DNA from: Paenibacillus foliorum
GTDB taxonomy: Bacteria; Bacillota; Bacilli; Paenibacillales; NBRC-103111
DNA length: 48,385 nt
Direction of reading: 5' to 3'
Assembly: GCF_013141765.1 (NCBI RefSeq)
Contig: NZ_WHOD01000051.1
Location: 1-48,385, forward strand
The translations under genes were made by a program, and so were the position numbers. Shown in pieces: positions 8,261-16,746 of this stretch. The notes beneath the pieces were generated by a model. The model made no database searches, had not been told where the DNA came from, and worked only from the letters and a program-made list of their open reading frames with translations. Numbering within the stretch: position 1 is the first letter of the stretch; every line of letters starts with the position of its first letter.

Positions 8261-8307
8261 AAAATCGGCCTAATCGCAAACCGCTGCGAATTAGTACCGA
8301 TTTTTCA
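8261..8307. terminator. Bidirectional terminator between the YheC/D gene and a membrane protein gene
   Basis: AAAAATCGG pairs with CCGATTTTT and an inner CTAATCGCA pairs with TGCGAATTAG, with A/T-runs on both sides. On the minus strand it terminates the membrane protein gene that ends at 8349. The rest of 8008-8348 shows no reading frame or motif I can support. Confidence 0.75.
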
Positions 8308-8348
8308 ATGTCGAGTAAGTAGGAAATCCAAGCTTTGGACTGAATATC

Positions 8349-8879
8349 TTATGCTGATTTTGTATCCAGGTCCAGCTGTTTTTCCTTGCGAAGCAAATGA
8401 ATAAAATAACGCAGATAGTAAGCAATCAGCACGAAGAAAATACCTACCGTCAAGGGATCCTTAGTAAAATCCTGCATAGAATTAGCCGCAGCAGCCTGAG
8501 CCGCCGGATCTTGCAAATAAACCCCAATTAACCTGTATCCGATCCTGCTCATGAATAAAACAAGCACCGTAACCTCTATTCCAATATGGGTGCAATAATA
8601 CCAGCCATCCTGCCTTTTTTCGAAACGAAGATGCTTAACAGCATAATAGCTCAGCAGTAATCCGCCAGCCATACCAACCGCATCAGCGACAAAATTGATA
8701 GGATGCATCATCCCCAAATAGAGGAATACACAGCCCAGCACTCCAAACAATACAGAACGGAAGATTAGACGGGATCGGGTCAATTTTTGAAAACCAACCG
8801 AACGCTTAAACCTTCGATACAACATAAAAGCGATCAGCACCGTGAAGCCCGCTGTTATTGCAATATGCCGAACATCCAT
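8349..8879 (-). CDS. Multi-pass membrane protein, possibly CcdC/DUF1453-like
   Basis: Protein of 176 aa with about five hydrophobic segments (residues 4-20, 35-55, 60-75, 92-112, 145-163) joined by short basic loops such as YRRFKRS and LLRKEKQ, which suggests a cytoplasmic C-terminus. Size and segment pattern resemble the CcdC family (DUF1453) of Bacillales, a cytochrome-c-maturation-associated membrane protein, but I see no diagnostic motif and the assignment is tentative. ATG 8879 is preferred because AGGAGGGG ends 5 nt upstream; an upstream ATG at 8912 lacks such a site. It is 64 bp downstream of prfC on the same strand and may share its transcript. Confidence 0.7.
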   Translation of the reverse strand: MDVRHIAITAGFTVLIAFMLYRRFKRSVGFQKLTRSRLIFRSVLFGVLGCVFLYLGMMHPINFVADAVGMAGGLLLSYYAVKHLRFEKRQDGWYYCTHIGIEVTVLVLFMSRIGYRLIGVYLQDPAAQAAAANSMQDFTKDPLTVGIFFVLIAYYLRYFIHLLRKEKQLDLDTKSA

Positions 8880-8943
8880 GGGTTCCCCTCCTAAGGACGA
8901 AACTACCTTCATATGAAGTTAACCAAGCGTTGCCTAAAACAAC

Positions 8944-10533
8944 TCAGGGCGCGTTTTCCAAGAACTTCGCGGTCGGGTTTTTCTCCATCGCTGAGCGCAT
9001 CGCATACTCACTTTCGAATAGCACTACAAAGTTGTCATCCTTATCCTTCACAAGCTGCGAATTAATACGGAATTTACCTGGATCAATTTTATCTTTATCA
9101 TCTATCAACCAACGGGCAAACTGGAAGTTAGTCCGCTGCAGCATTACATCTACACCATATTCGCCCTTCATCCGGTACTCAAATACTTCAAACTGAAGCT
9201 GACCGACGACACCAAGAATCATATCCTCAAAACCAACTGTTTTGAACACCTGAATAGTGCCTTCCTCCGTTAGTTGGTCAACGCCTTTTTGGAACTGCTT
9301 ATGCCTTAGAGCATTTTTCACAGTAACCTTGGAGAATAGCTCTGGTGAAAAGGTCGGCAGCTCGTCGAATTGCACATTTCCCGCTTGGGATAATGAATCA
9401 CCGAGACGGAATATGCCTGGGTCAAACAACCCGATAATATCGCCTGGATATGCTTCCTCGACAATATCGCGGTCCTGCGCAAGGAATTGTTGTGGCTGGG
9501 CCAGCTTAATATCCTTGCCTACACGTACATGCTTGACAGACATTCCACGCTCGAATTTGCCTGAGCAAATACGTAAGAACGCGATTCGGTCACGGTGAGC
9601 AGGGTTCATGTTGGCTTGAATCTTAAAGACATAACCCGTAAATTTCTCGCTAAGAGGATCGATATCGCCCTCATTGCTCCGCCGCGGGGTTGGTGTCGGT
9701 GCTAGCTTCAAGAAGTTCTCCAGAAACGTCTGCACACCGAAATTGTTGATCGCACTGCCAAAGAATACAGGAGTCAGCTCACCTGAGCGCACTTTTTCAA
9801 AATCAAACTCATCTCCCGCAACATCAAGAAGCTCTAAATCCTGAACTAACTGATCGTAGAAAAATTCGCCTGCAATTCCTTTAACGATATCATCCTCGTA
9901 GCCGCTCACCTTTTGCACTTGAATTTCCTTGTGATCGTCACCTTGGAACAGCTCCACTTGTGTTTGCATCCGGTCATATACGCCACGGAACTGCTTACCT
10001 GAGCCGATGGGCCAGTTCATAGGATAAGAGCGAATGCCCAGTACCTGCTCTAGCTCCTCCAGTAAATCAAATGGATTTTGACCTTCACGGTCGAGCTTAT
10101 TAATGAAAGTAAAAATCGGAATTCCCCGTCTGCGGCATACCTGGAACAGCTTCTTGGTCTGCGCCTCTACCCCTTTGGCTGAATCGATCAGCATCACTGC
10201 GCTATCCGCGGCAGTCAAGGTCCGGTAGGTGTCCTCAGAAAAGTCTTGGTGACCTGGGGTATCCAGAATATTTACCCGATGCCCTTCGTAATCAAACTGC
10301 ATAACGCTTGAAGTTACCGAGATCCCTCTCTGCTTCTCGATTTCCATCCAGTCCGAAGTGGCGTGCTTGCTAGCCTTCCGGCCTTTGACCGTACCTGCAA
10401 GGCGAATTGCGCCTCCAAACAACAGCAGCTTCTCGGTCAGAGTTGTTTTCCCTGCATCGGGGTGGGAAATGATTGCGAAGGTACGGCGTTTAAGTACCTC
10501 TTCTTGCATCTTTTGTTGTGTATCCATACTCAT
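8944..10533 (-). CDS. prfC: Peptide chain release factor 3 (RF3)
   Basis: GTPase that removes RF1/RF2 from the ribosome after peptide release. The protein has 529 aa, the usual RF3 length. The G domain shows SHPDAGKTTLTEKL (P-loop), the switch I/II region with DTPGHQDFSEDTYRTL, and NKLDREG (base recognition). EF-G-like domain II follows from about residue 300, and the C-terminal domain ends with the family-typical YAMRSAMEKNPTAKFLENAP. Start ATG 10533 has GGAAAG 8 nt upstream. The phosphoesterase gene upstream ends only 21 bp before it, so read-through is possible. Confidence 0.95.
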   Translation of the reverse strand: MSMDTQQKMQEEVLKRRTFAIISHPDAGKTTLTEKLLLFGGAIRLAGTVKGRKASKHATSDWMEIEKQRGISVTSSVMQFDYEGHRVNILDTPGHQDFSEDTYRTLTAADSAVMLIDSAKGVEAQTKKLFQVCRRRGIPIFTFINKLDREGQNPFDLLEELEQVLGIRSYPMNWPIGSGKQFRGVYDRMQTQVELFQGDDHKEIQVQKVSGYEDDIVKGIAGEFFYDQLVQDLELLDVAGDEFDFEKVRSGELTPVFFGSAINNFGVQTFLENFLKLAPTPTPRRSNEGDIDPLSEKFTGYVFKIQANMNPAHRDRIAFLRICSGKFERGMSVKHVRVGKDIKLAQPQQFLAQDRDIVEEAYPGDIIGLFDPGIFRLGDSLSQAGNVQFDELPTFSPELFSKVTVKNALRHKQFQKGVDQLTEEGTIQVFKTVGFEDMILGVVGQLQFEVFEYRMKGEYGVDVMLQRTNFQFARWLIDDKDKIDPGKFRINSQLVKDKDDNFVVLFESEYAMRSAMEKNPTAKFLENAP

Positions 10534-10554
10534 TTGATTGACTTTCCTTCCTTA

Positions 10555-11622
10555 TCAATAAGTTAGCTTAATATTCCAATCCGCTTCTTTTAACCAACTG
10601 CGATTACTGAATTCGCGTCCCCGCACTAATACATGATCATTGAACACCTGTACGTACAGGCCCTGCGACTTATCCTTAGTAGCATCGCTCTGAAAGTTAC
10701 GGCCAAGCACCCGACCCACCGATGAGTTATGGAAATAGTGGAATGTTTCCTTCACATAATGCTCGGTGCCGTTCTGAAAATCCTGATGCCGATGACCACA
10801 AAAGACAAACACATTTTTATAATGCTTCAGCAGCTCGCGGAACTTCTTCGCCCTTATCAACTGGTGTGTACCGCCATCGGAACCAATTGGAGGCAACGGC
10901 TGATGAGTCATAACAAACATCGGTTTGCCGTTATATTTGGCCAGCTGCTCCTTAAACCAATCCATTTGCTCATCAGAATACCACGCGCCTTCTAAAACCT
11001 CTGGTTTTTCTTGTACATAGGCTTCCTGAGAAAGCATAATAAGCGGGAATCCTTTGGTTACGGCAGTTTGATACGTCTTATCCACCTTGAAAAACTTCTG
11101 AAAACGTTCGCGAGCTTGCCAATCGGTCTTTCCATTAGGAACGGTATCCTTGTTGAAGGCTCCCTTCTTATCGATCCAAATATCATAATAATCGTGATTG
11201 CCCATGTTAGCATATAACGGAGGCAGCTTGTAGGCAGATAACAGCTTTTTGAGCTCTGCGTAACCGTCATCTCCACCATAGTCCGTTAAATCGCCTGTTA
11301 GCACAATCGCATCAATAGGGGATTCAAACTTCTTTATATCCTCCAGCGCTTCCTTCATATGCTTGATTGTATTCGGATCATAGACCGAAATATGAAGATC
11401 GCTTAGCAGCATAAACGAAAATAGTGGAGATTTGTCATCCACAGTCGTTGCTTTATTCGCAGGTGGCTCCTGTTGAGGTAACGCTGCCTCCGGATCGGAC
11501 TTAGCTTTAACTACATTTTGCGATTCAATGGACCTTTGAAGCAATTTTACTAAACCTGTTGTCGCTGCACTAATCATAACGATCAAACCGAGCATCCATC
11601 GGATAAAAGCCCGTCTGGACAT
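10555..11622 (-). CDS. Membrane-anchored calcineurin-like metallophosphoesterase
   Basis: Protein of 355 aa. An N-terminal segment (SRRAFIRWMLGLIVMISAAT, residues 2-21) has a twin-arginine-like SRRxF start followed by a hydrophobic stretch, so the enzyme is predicted to sit outside the membrane as an anchored or Tat-exported protein. The metallophosphatase motifs are in order: SDLHIS (D-x-H), GDLTDYGG (G-D), GNHDYYD (GNHD), MTHQPLPP (H) and FCGHRHQ (GH-x-H). These bind two metal ions and hydrolyse phosphate esters; the substrate is unknown. A linker of Pro/Ala/Asp separates anchor and domain (about 35-65). The Shine-Dalgarno GGGGG is some 10 nt upstream. It could be called a Tat substrate only if a twin-arginine predictor agrees. 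Confidence 0.85.
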   Translation of the reverse strand: MSRRAFIRWMLGLIVMISAATTGLVKLLQRSIESQNVVKAKSDPEAALPQQEPPANKATTVDDKSPLFSFMLLSDLHISVYDPNTIKHMKEALEDIKKFESPIDAIVLTGDLTDYGGDDGYAELKKLLSAYKLPPLYANMGNHDYYDIWIDKKGAFNKDTVPNGKTDWQARERFQKFFKVDKTYQTAVTKGFPLIMLSQEAYVQEKPEVLEGAWYSDEQMDWFKEQLAKYNGKPMFVMTHQPLPPIGSDGGTHQLIRAKKFRELLKHYKNVFVFCGHRHQDFQNGTEHYVKETFHYFHNSSVGRVLGRNFQSDATKDKSQGLYVQVFNDHVLVRGREFSNRSWLKEADWNIKLTY

Positions 11623-11853
11623 AAAAAAATAACCCCCTACGCTCTTGGATCTCTGTTTATGGTCGAAACTGGTTGTGACACATTCTCTTTATTATATCCT
11701 GTTACGCCCTCGACTGCATCTTTTTTACATGGTCTATTTTTGAGGGCACACAGAAATCTATGAAAAAGGTAATACATTTGGTTTAGGTGCAATTTTCTAC
11801 TAACTCCACCTGCTGATGCTCCAGCATTGCTATCGCATTATCTAGCAGTTGCA

Positions 11854-11890
11854 TAAAAAAACCGCAACCTTCCACTAAGGGAAAATTACG
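11854..11890 (-). terminator. Intrinsic terminator downstream of the RCC1-repeat gene
   Basis: On the minus strand an 11-bp stem (CGTAATTTTCC with GGAAGGTTGCG, including G-U pairs) and a 6-nt loop are followed by seven or more T. It lies 50 bp past the stop of the RCC1 gene. The rest of 11623-11939 shows no gene. Confidence 0.75.
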
Positions 11891-11939
11891 ATTTTTTTTG
11901 GCATTATGTACACTCATTATCAAAAATACTTAAACACAA

Positions 11940-13349
11940 CTATTGATTGTTCAATTCCGTCAATGGTTGGGGCTTCCACTCTACCGCGGCAGAGCCTTTT
12001 CTAAGCTGACCAAAGACATCAGACCCCCAAGCGAAGAACTCTCCAGTCGTTCCTACGGCCCCTATTGCATAAAAACCAGCAGAAATTTGGTTCGCTTTGA
12101 AGCCACCCGTTATATTCATCGGTTGATTCTGGTTTTTATTCTCTTGATTTCCGAGCTGCCAATAATTATTCGCTCCCCAAGCGAGCACATTGCCATCTTT
12201 TTTTATAGCTAGACTGAACCCATTACCCGCAGACAATGCTGTTACATCAACTAAATCTTTTATTTGTACGGGGATGCTTCTTTGTATATTGGTTTTGTCC
12301 CCAAGCTCACCTAATTCATTATGTCCCCAAGCCAACACTCTACCATTTTCCGTTAACGCTAATGAGTGGCTGTATCCTGCCGATACTGCTTTAATAGTAT
12401 AGCCAACATTAATCTGGACGGGCTGATTACGTGATGTTGATGTTCCATCCCCTATCTGGCCATTTTCATTCGCTCCCCAGGACCATACAGTACCATCACG
12501 CTTAAGTGCTAGGTTGTGCCAGCCTGCCGAAGAAATTGCTACAATATCATGTAACCCGTTAACTTGAATTGGAGTGCTTCGATGGGCTTTGAATCCATCA
12601 CCCAGTTCACCAAAGAAATTGGTCCCCCATGACCATACGGTACCGTCTTTTCCGAGAGCTAATGTATGGGTTGCACCGGCAGACACTCCAACTATATTGC
12701 TTAATGCAGCAACTCGAACAGGCGTTTCGCTTGATACAGTAGTACCGTTACCTAGCTGTCCATAACGGTTATCCCCCCACACCCAAACCTCGCCTTTTTC
12801 TGTTAGGATAACAGAATGTCCGCCTACAGCGCCTGCAATAGCCTTATCCATTCCAGAAATGCGTTTTGGCAAGCTTTTGGACTTTCCGATTGAATGTCCC
12901 CATTGCCACACCGCTCCTTCATCATCAATAGCAAGGCTATGGTCATACCCCATAATAATTTGTTTATGTACTGTCTGAGGGACAACAGGGATCACTTCAA
13001 TTATTCCATAGGTTGCATAGGTGACACTCGTGACCGAAGACGTAACTGCTGGAGGCGATACGGGTGCAGGCTTTACGATCTTATCACCATAAGTCGCTGC
13101 ACTAACAGGAACAGTTACTTCAGAATTAGCTTTTGGGTTGTAAACATTCTGAGCAACACTAACTAAACTGCTTGACCCTATGACCGAATTATTTATGGCT
13201 TCTTGTTTCACAGATGCATTACTCAAATGATCCGATGCTTCCAGAGCCTGAGTCTCAGCTGAAAGTAAACCCATGTTCGAGTAAAGTGAGAGCATAAGAA
13301 TGCAAGCTAAAACTCCGACCTTGACTGCCGATCGTTTATTATACAACAA
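11940..13349 (-). CDS. Secreted RCC1-repeat beta-propeller protein
   Basis: Protein of 469 aa with a signal peptide (residues 1-31, KVGVLACILMLSLYSNMGLL, cleavage near SAE). After a low-complexity region (about 32-125) come about six or seven RCC1 repeats of 50-52 aa with the pattern HxLAL..DGxVWxWGxNxxGQLGDGT; such repeats fold into a seven-bladed propeller. Secreted bacterial RCC1 proteins are common in Paenibacillus and are usually surface or adhesion-type proteins, but no role is proven here. The start is a TTG at 13349 placed 8 nt after GGAGGG; a second TTG follows. It lies 69 bp downstream of the SLH/collagen gene on the same strand, so both may be expressed together. No SLH or LPXTG anchor is visible in it. 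Confidence 0.88.
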   Translation of the reverse strand: MLYNKRSAVKVGVLACILMLSLYSNMGLLSAETQALEASDHLSNASVKQEAINNSVIGSSSLVSVAQNVYNPKANSEVTVPVSAATYGDKIVKPAPVSPPAVTSSVTSVTYATYGIIEVIPVVPQTVHKQIIMGYDHSLAIDDEGAVWQWGHSIGKSKSLPKRISGMDKAIAGAVGGHSVILTEKGEVWVWGDNRYGQLGNGTTVSSETPVRVAALSNIVGVSAGATHTLALGKDGTVWSWGTNFFGELGDGFKAHRSTPIQVNGLHDIVAISSAGWHNLALKRDGTVWSWGANENGQIGDGTSTSRNQPVQINVGYTIKAVSAGYSHSLALTENGRVLAWGHNELGELGDKTNIQRSIPVQIKDLVDVTALSAGNGFSLAIKKDGNVLAWGANNYWQLGNQENKNQNQPMNITGGFKANQISAGFYAIGAVGTTGEFFAWGSDVFGQLRKGSAAVEWKPQPLTELNNQ

Positions 13350-13418
13350 TAATTTCGCCCTCCATAGAAACTCGACATAACAAGCTTTTGCCGGTTTTGT
13401 TATTCTTGAAAATCAGGT

Positions 13419-15632
13419 TTAGTTAAGTTTAATTAGCAACATCGAAGCACCTACAGCAGGTGCCGGTGTTAATGTAAGACCAGTCATTGAATTATTTCGT
13501 AGCGTTACAACATCCCCTGCGTTCAAGAGCACAATGGCTGTATTTTTAACTTGGCTATCATTTGACAACACCGAGATTCGTGTACTGTCATTGACCATTC
13601 CATTAACAAATACGGCTACTTGTGCTCCCGCTCCTGAAGTTACAGACACCTGATAGCTTATTTCGTAAAGGCCGTTGGAGGAAACAATGATGGTGGAAGT
13701 CCCTCCTGTATGACTAGTCCCACCAATCATTAAGTTATTCGAAAATGGAACATCAGATCCGCCTATTATGTTTGAATTCCAAGGTTCAGCCAAATGATAG
13801 GTATAAATTCCTGTAGAAATACTTGCAGTGCCTGTTGCTCCTGCTGGTCCTGCTGGTCCTTGTGGTCCTTGTGGTCCTGTATTTCCTTGTGCACCTATTC
13901 CTTGTGGACCTGTCGCTCCAACATTCCCTGTTGCTCCTGTTGCTCCTTGTAGACCCGTTGCTCCTGTTATTCCTTGTATTCCTTGTACTCCTTGTGGACC
14001 AGTCGCCCCCGTTGCTCCCGTTACTCCGGTCGCTCCTGTCGCCCCCGTTACTCCTGTTGCTCCTGTTATTCCTTGTATTCCCTGTATTCCTTGTGGACCA
14101 GTCGCTCCTGTTACTCCCGTTAATCCGTTTGCACCTGTCGCTCCCGTTACCCCGGTTGCTCCTATTGCACCTGTCGCTCCTGTTACCCCAGTTGCTCCCG
14201 TTACTCCGTTTGCACCTGTCGCTCCTGTTACCCCGGTTGCTCCTATTGCTCCAGTCGCTCCTGTTACCCCGGTTGCTCCTATTGCACCTGTCGCTCCTGT
14301 TACCCCGGTTGCTCCTTGTGCACCTGTTGCTCCTGTTACCCCAGTTGCTCCTATTGCACCTGTCGCTCCTGTTACCCCGGTTGCTCCTATTGCACCTGTC
14401 GCTCCTGTTACCCCAGTTGCTCCTATTGCACCTGTCGCTCCCGTTACTCCTGTTGCACCTATTGCACCAGTTGCACCTGTTGCACCTACGTTTCCTTGTG
14501 CACCAGTCGCCCCCGTTGCCCCAGTAGCACCCTGTGGCCCTACTGCTCCATCGCTACCGATTGGTCCACGACCACCTGAGGAGCCTGGGTCACCTTTAGC
14601 ACCTTGATCGCCTTTTTCACCTTTTTCTCCCTGCGGTCCTTGCGGTCCTACAACACCTTGAGGTCCTTGAGGTCCTATTGCTCCTGTTTCTCCTTTAATT
14701 GGTGATGTAGGCGTAGACGGCGTTGCAGGCGCTTGAGCGTTTCCTGGCAATTCAATTAAATAGGCTTTGCCTTCTTTATGTACAATGGATACAAGCTGAC
14801 CCACAGCTAACGCGCTGAAGCTATACTGCTGCGCTGAATTTTTATCAAAATATTGAATTTCCGAAGCTAATGCGAATTTTTCAGACTTTCCTGCAATAGT
14901 AACGGTTATAGAATTAGAAGTTAGATCCGACACGACTCCATTAGTAACCGCATTTGCCGATACCGCGACATCGCCCGTTTTCGACAAATAAGGAAGAGAA
15001 TTGCTAAATAATGCAGCCATCTGAGCCCGAGTTACTGAATCCTTAGGTTTAAAACGGTTCTCCCCTACACCTTCAACAATTTTCAAGCTAACTGCCGCAT
15101 TCACAAATCCGCGTAAAGAGGAATTAACATCACTTGCATCACTGAAAGAAACAGCTGACCCAGCTAACCGTTCCGCATCCGACTGATGTCCAATAGCGCG
15201 AATAATTAATTTCGTAGCCCATTCACGAGAAGCTGTCTCTTGTCCCCACGACTTTCCGCCTGAGTTTGTTTCTTCAGCTGCAATCAACAAGCCTTTTTTC
15301 AACGCCAACGATACGAAAGGTTTTGCCCAGTTATCTGCCCCCAATACAGGATTAGCTGAAGCTTCTGCAGCCACTTCGCCCTCTAATCCCATCAAACGAA
15401 TGGCCATAAGAACCGATTCCTGATGAGTTACATTACTTTGCGGATTAAACATTCCTACATTATCGCCGACAATAATATCCATCAATGCCAGCTTTGTCAT
15501 ATACTTTTGTGCCCAAGGCGCGGAGTCAATATCCTTGAATGTCGTAGCAGCTGCCGAAACGATTTGAGTTGTTGGTGTAATAGCAGATACAAGAGCTATA
15601 CCAAGCGATAATTTTTGCATTTTGTTTTTCAT
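13419..15632 (-). CDS. SLH-anchored surface protein with collagen-like stalk and BclA-like C-terminal domain
   Basis: Protein of 737 aa with four parts. A signal peptide (residues 1-28). Two to three S-layer-homology repeats (about 30-215; [20 protein letters not shown] and [20 protein letters not shown]), which bind pyruvylated secondary wall polymer. A small beta domain (about 225-300). A collagen-like Gly-X-Y stalk (about 312-605) dominated by GAT/GVT/GAI triplets, rich in Thr, the typical site of O-glycans on BclA-type fibres. A C-terminal domain of about 130 aa ([20 protein letters not shown] to the end) resembles the trimerising TNF-like head of BclA. The start has GGAGG 9 nt upstream. 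It is likely a trimeric fibre on the vegetative cell wall or spore surface. The fusion of an SLH anchor with a BclA-like head is unusual. A GT2 glycosyltransferase gene lies 1.1 kb away, divergent. Confidence 0.9.
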   Translation of the reverse strand: MKNKMQKLSLGIALVSAITPTTQIVSAAATTFKDIDSAPWAQKYMTKLALMDIIVGDNVGMFNPQSNVTHQESVLMAIRLMGLEGEVAAEASANPVLGADNWAKPFVSLALKKGLLIAAEETNSGGKSWGQETASREWATKLIIRAIGHQSDAERLAGSAVSFSDASDVNSSLRGFVNAAVSLKIVEGVGENRFKPKDSVTRAQMAALFSNSLPYLSKTGDVAVSANAVTNGVVSDLTSNSITVTIAGKSEKFALASEIQYFDKNSAQQYSFSALAVGQLVSIVHKEGKAYLIELPGNAQAPATPSTPTSPIKGETGAIGPQGPQGVVGPQGPQGEKGEKGDQGAKGDPGSSGGRGPIGSDGAVGPQGATGATGATGAQGNVGATGATGAIGATGVTGATGAIGATGVTGATGAIGATGVTGATGAIGATGVTGATGAQGATGVTGATGAIGATGVTGATGAIGATGVTGATGANGVTGATGVTGATGAIGATGVTGATGANGLTGVTGATGPQGIQGIQGITGATGVTGATGATGVTGATGATGPQGVQGIQGITGATGLQGATGATGNVGATGPQGIGAQGNTGPQGPQGPAGPAGATGTASISTGIYTYHLAEPWNSNIIGGSDVPFSNNLMIGGTSHTGGTSTIIVSSNGLYEISYQVSVTSGAGAQVAVFVNGMVNDSTRISVLSNDSQVKNTAIVLLNAGDVVTLRNNSMTGLTLTPAPAVGASMLLIKLN
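14131..14463. repeat. 36-bp tandem repeats inside the collagen-like gene
   Basis: Nine units of 36 bp (12 residues, plus-strand consensus beginning GCACCTGTCGCTCC) run head to tail, interrupted by one 9-bp insertion at 14203-14211. Several units are identical or differ by one or two bases. Each unit adds four Gly-X-Y triplets, so changes in copy number alter stalk length without breaking the frame. Confidence 0.9.
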
Positions 15633-15657
15633 TAATGATAACCTCCACTAATTTTAA

Positions 15658-15771
15658 CTACGATTTCCATTCGTCGCTCGTCTTGTTAAATTTTACGAGC
15701 GTATTTTTATTTTCCTACGCCTTATTCCCATACAATAAATACGGAACTCCCTGGTCGAAATCAAAAGACAA
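15658..15771 (-). pseudogene. Decayed repeat, in-frame continuation of the secreted repeat protein
   Basis: Reading on past the TGA stop of the 108-aa gene in the same frame gives LSFDFDQGVPYLLYGNKA, stop, ENKNTLVKFNKTSDEWKS, stop. This matches the preceding repeat of the gene (LLGFQINQDIPYVAYMV and YKLMVLKYENGGWLEV) position by position. The ancestor therefore had at least one more repeat, now cut off by TGA and two TAG codons. The last stop is 25 bp before the start of the collagen-like gene. Confidence 0.6.
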
Positions 15772-16098
15772 TCAGCTCTGGCCCCCCGCTTCCAGCGATT
15801 CTGTGTTTCCTACTTCAAGCCAGCCACCATTTTCATACTTCAAGACCATAAGCTTGTAGGTATACGAGCCCATTTGCCATATAAATTTCCTAACCATGTA
15901 AGCCACATAAGGAATGTCCTGATTGATTTGAAAACCTAGCAAGTTTGCTTCACCAAGGGTAAACCCACGAATGTCTACAGGTTCCCAGTCCGCTTGCGGA
16001 GCAGCGTTTCCGGTTCCCGTTCCTGCCGGGAATAATCCGGATAAAAGCAGAACTGCCGCAAGGAAAAACGAAATGATCTGCTTCATTCGTAATTTCAT
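15772..16098 (-). CDS. Small secreted protein with one beta repeat (truncated)
   Basis: Protein of 108 aa. The signal peptide covers residues 1-32 (ISFFLAAVLLLSGLFPAG, cleavage near NAA). The mature part of about 75 aa contains one repeat of the form xIPYVAYxx...KLMVLKYENGGWLEVG, a pattern seen in tandem in secreted Paenibacillus proteins with beta-propeller-like repeats. The start ATG has AGGAGG 9 nt upstream. The frame stops after GGQS, but repeat-like sequence continues after the stop (see the adjacent pseudogene entry), so the gene has been shortened. Whether the product is still made is unknown. It lies upstream of the collagen-like gene on the same strand. Confidence 0.65.
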   Translation of the reverse strand: MKLRMKQIISFFLAAVLLLSGLFPAGTGTGNAAPQADWEPVDIRGFTLGEANLLGFQINQDIPYVAYMVRKFIWQMGSYTYKLMVLKYENGGWLEVGNTESLEAGGQS

Positions 16099-16287
16099 TT
16101 TTTATTTCCTCCTCAATTACTCACTAGATGGGATGAACCGAAACATATTGAATTCCCACCTATCGTTCTATATTCATACTATCAAACCGTTCTCTCAAAA
16201 TTCTCACAAAACCACGAATTTTGTTGAATATCCCAAGTTCACTTGTAATCCCCACACTATCAGCGATGCGCTCACCCCAAAATAAAC

Positions 16288-16308
16288 AAAAAAAAGGCAT
16301 CTCTGCCG
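16288..16308 (-). terminator. Small orphan terminator in the 16.1-16.7 kb gap
   Basis: On the minus strand GGCAGAGATGCC (stem GGCA/TGCC) is followed by eight T. No convincing gene precedes it, so it might end a short RNA from 16310-16440, which includes a GGGAGGTG motif. The gap 16099-16746 otherwise holds AT-rich sequence with no gene I can support, apart from a palindrome at 16655. Confidence 0.35.
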
Positions 16309-16654
16309 TTTTCGCAAGGTATTGGTAGTGGGGCCTAGAACGAAGGCTGAATCTTAGTAAAATGTCTGACGAGGCTTGCTCAAAGAGGTAGATCCCAGCG
16401 GTAGATTCAGACGCCGCACCTCCCAAAATGTATAATAATTTTAATACCCTACTTGTTCAAACAATCAATGATTCGAATTTATAATATTCAATTACCCTCC
16501 TTCTACACTCATCTCTTTAAAACTCTCAATTCCCTTGGTAGACTAACCTCTTAAGTACAAAAAACTAGCTAATATCTCTATAAAACAGTAACATATAACT
16601 AAATTTCAAAAAGTCAAGTTTCGACTAAATTTTCGCTTGCACTCCAAAAACCGT

Positions 16655-16669
16655 CATTTTAAATGACAA
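16655..16669. promoter_or_regulatory. Palindrome GTCATTT-T-AAATGAC upstream of the glycosyltransferase gene
   Basis: A perfect 7-bp inverted repeat with one spacer base lies 78 bp before the glycosyltransferase start, followed by TAATAT at about 16690, which may be a -10 box. It could be an operator. No regulator can be named. Confidence 0.35.
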
Positions 16670-16746
16670 TTTTCAGAACTTTTCCTGTAATATGGTGGGC
16701 ATACAATTAGAAACCCTGTTCACTTAATAACTTGGAGCGTGAATAT

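Noticed and set aside
14131..14463. CRISPR-like regular repeats
   Set aside because: Units are contiguous, without unique spacers, and encode Gly-X-Y triplets; a coding tandem repeat.
13823..14607. Long plus-strand reading frames (234 and 259 codons) opposite the collagen-like gene
   Set aside because: They mirror the Gly-X-Y repeat DNA, giving Leu- or Pro-rich low-complexity sequence with no ribosome binding site; shadows of the real gene.
16160..16426. 88-codon minus-strand frame in the 16.1-16.7 kb gap
   Set aside because: No ribosome binding site at a suitable start, no recognisable domain, and a terminator-like hairpin lies inside it.
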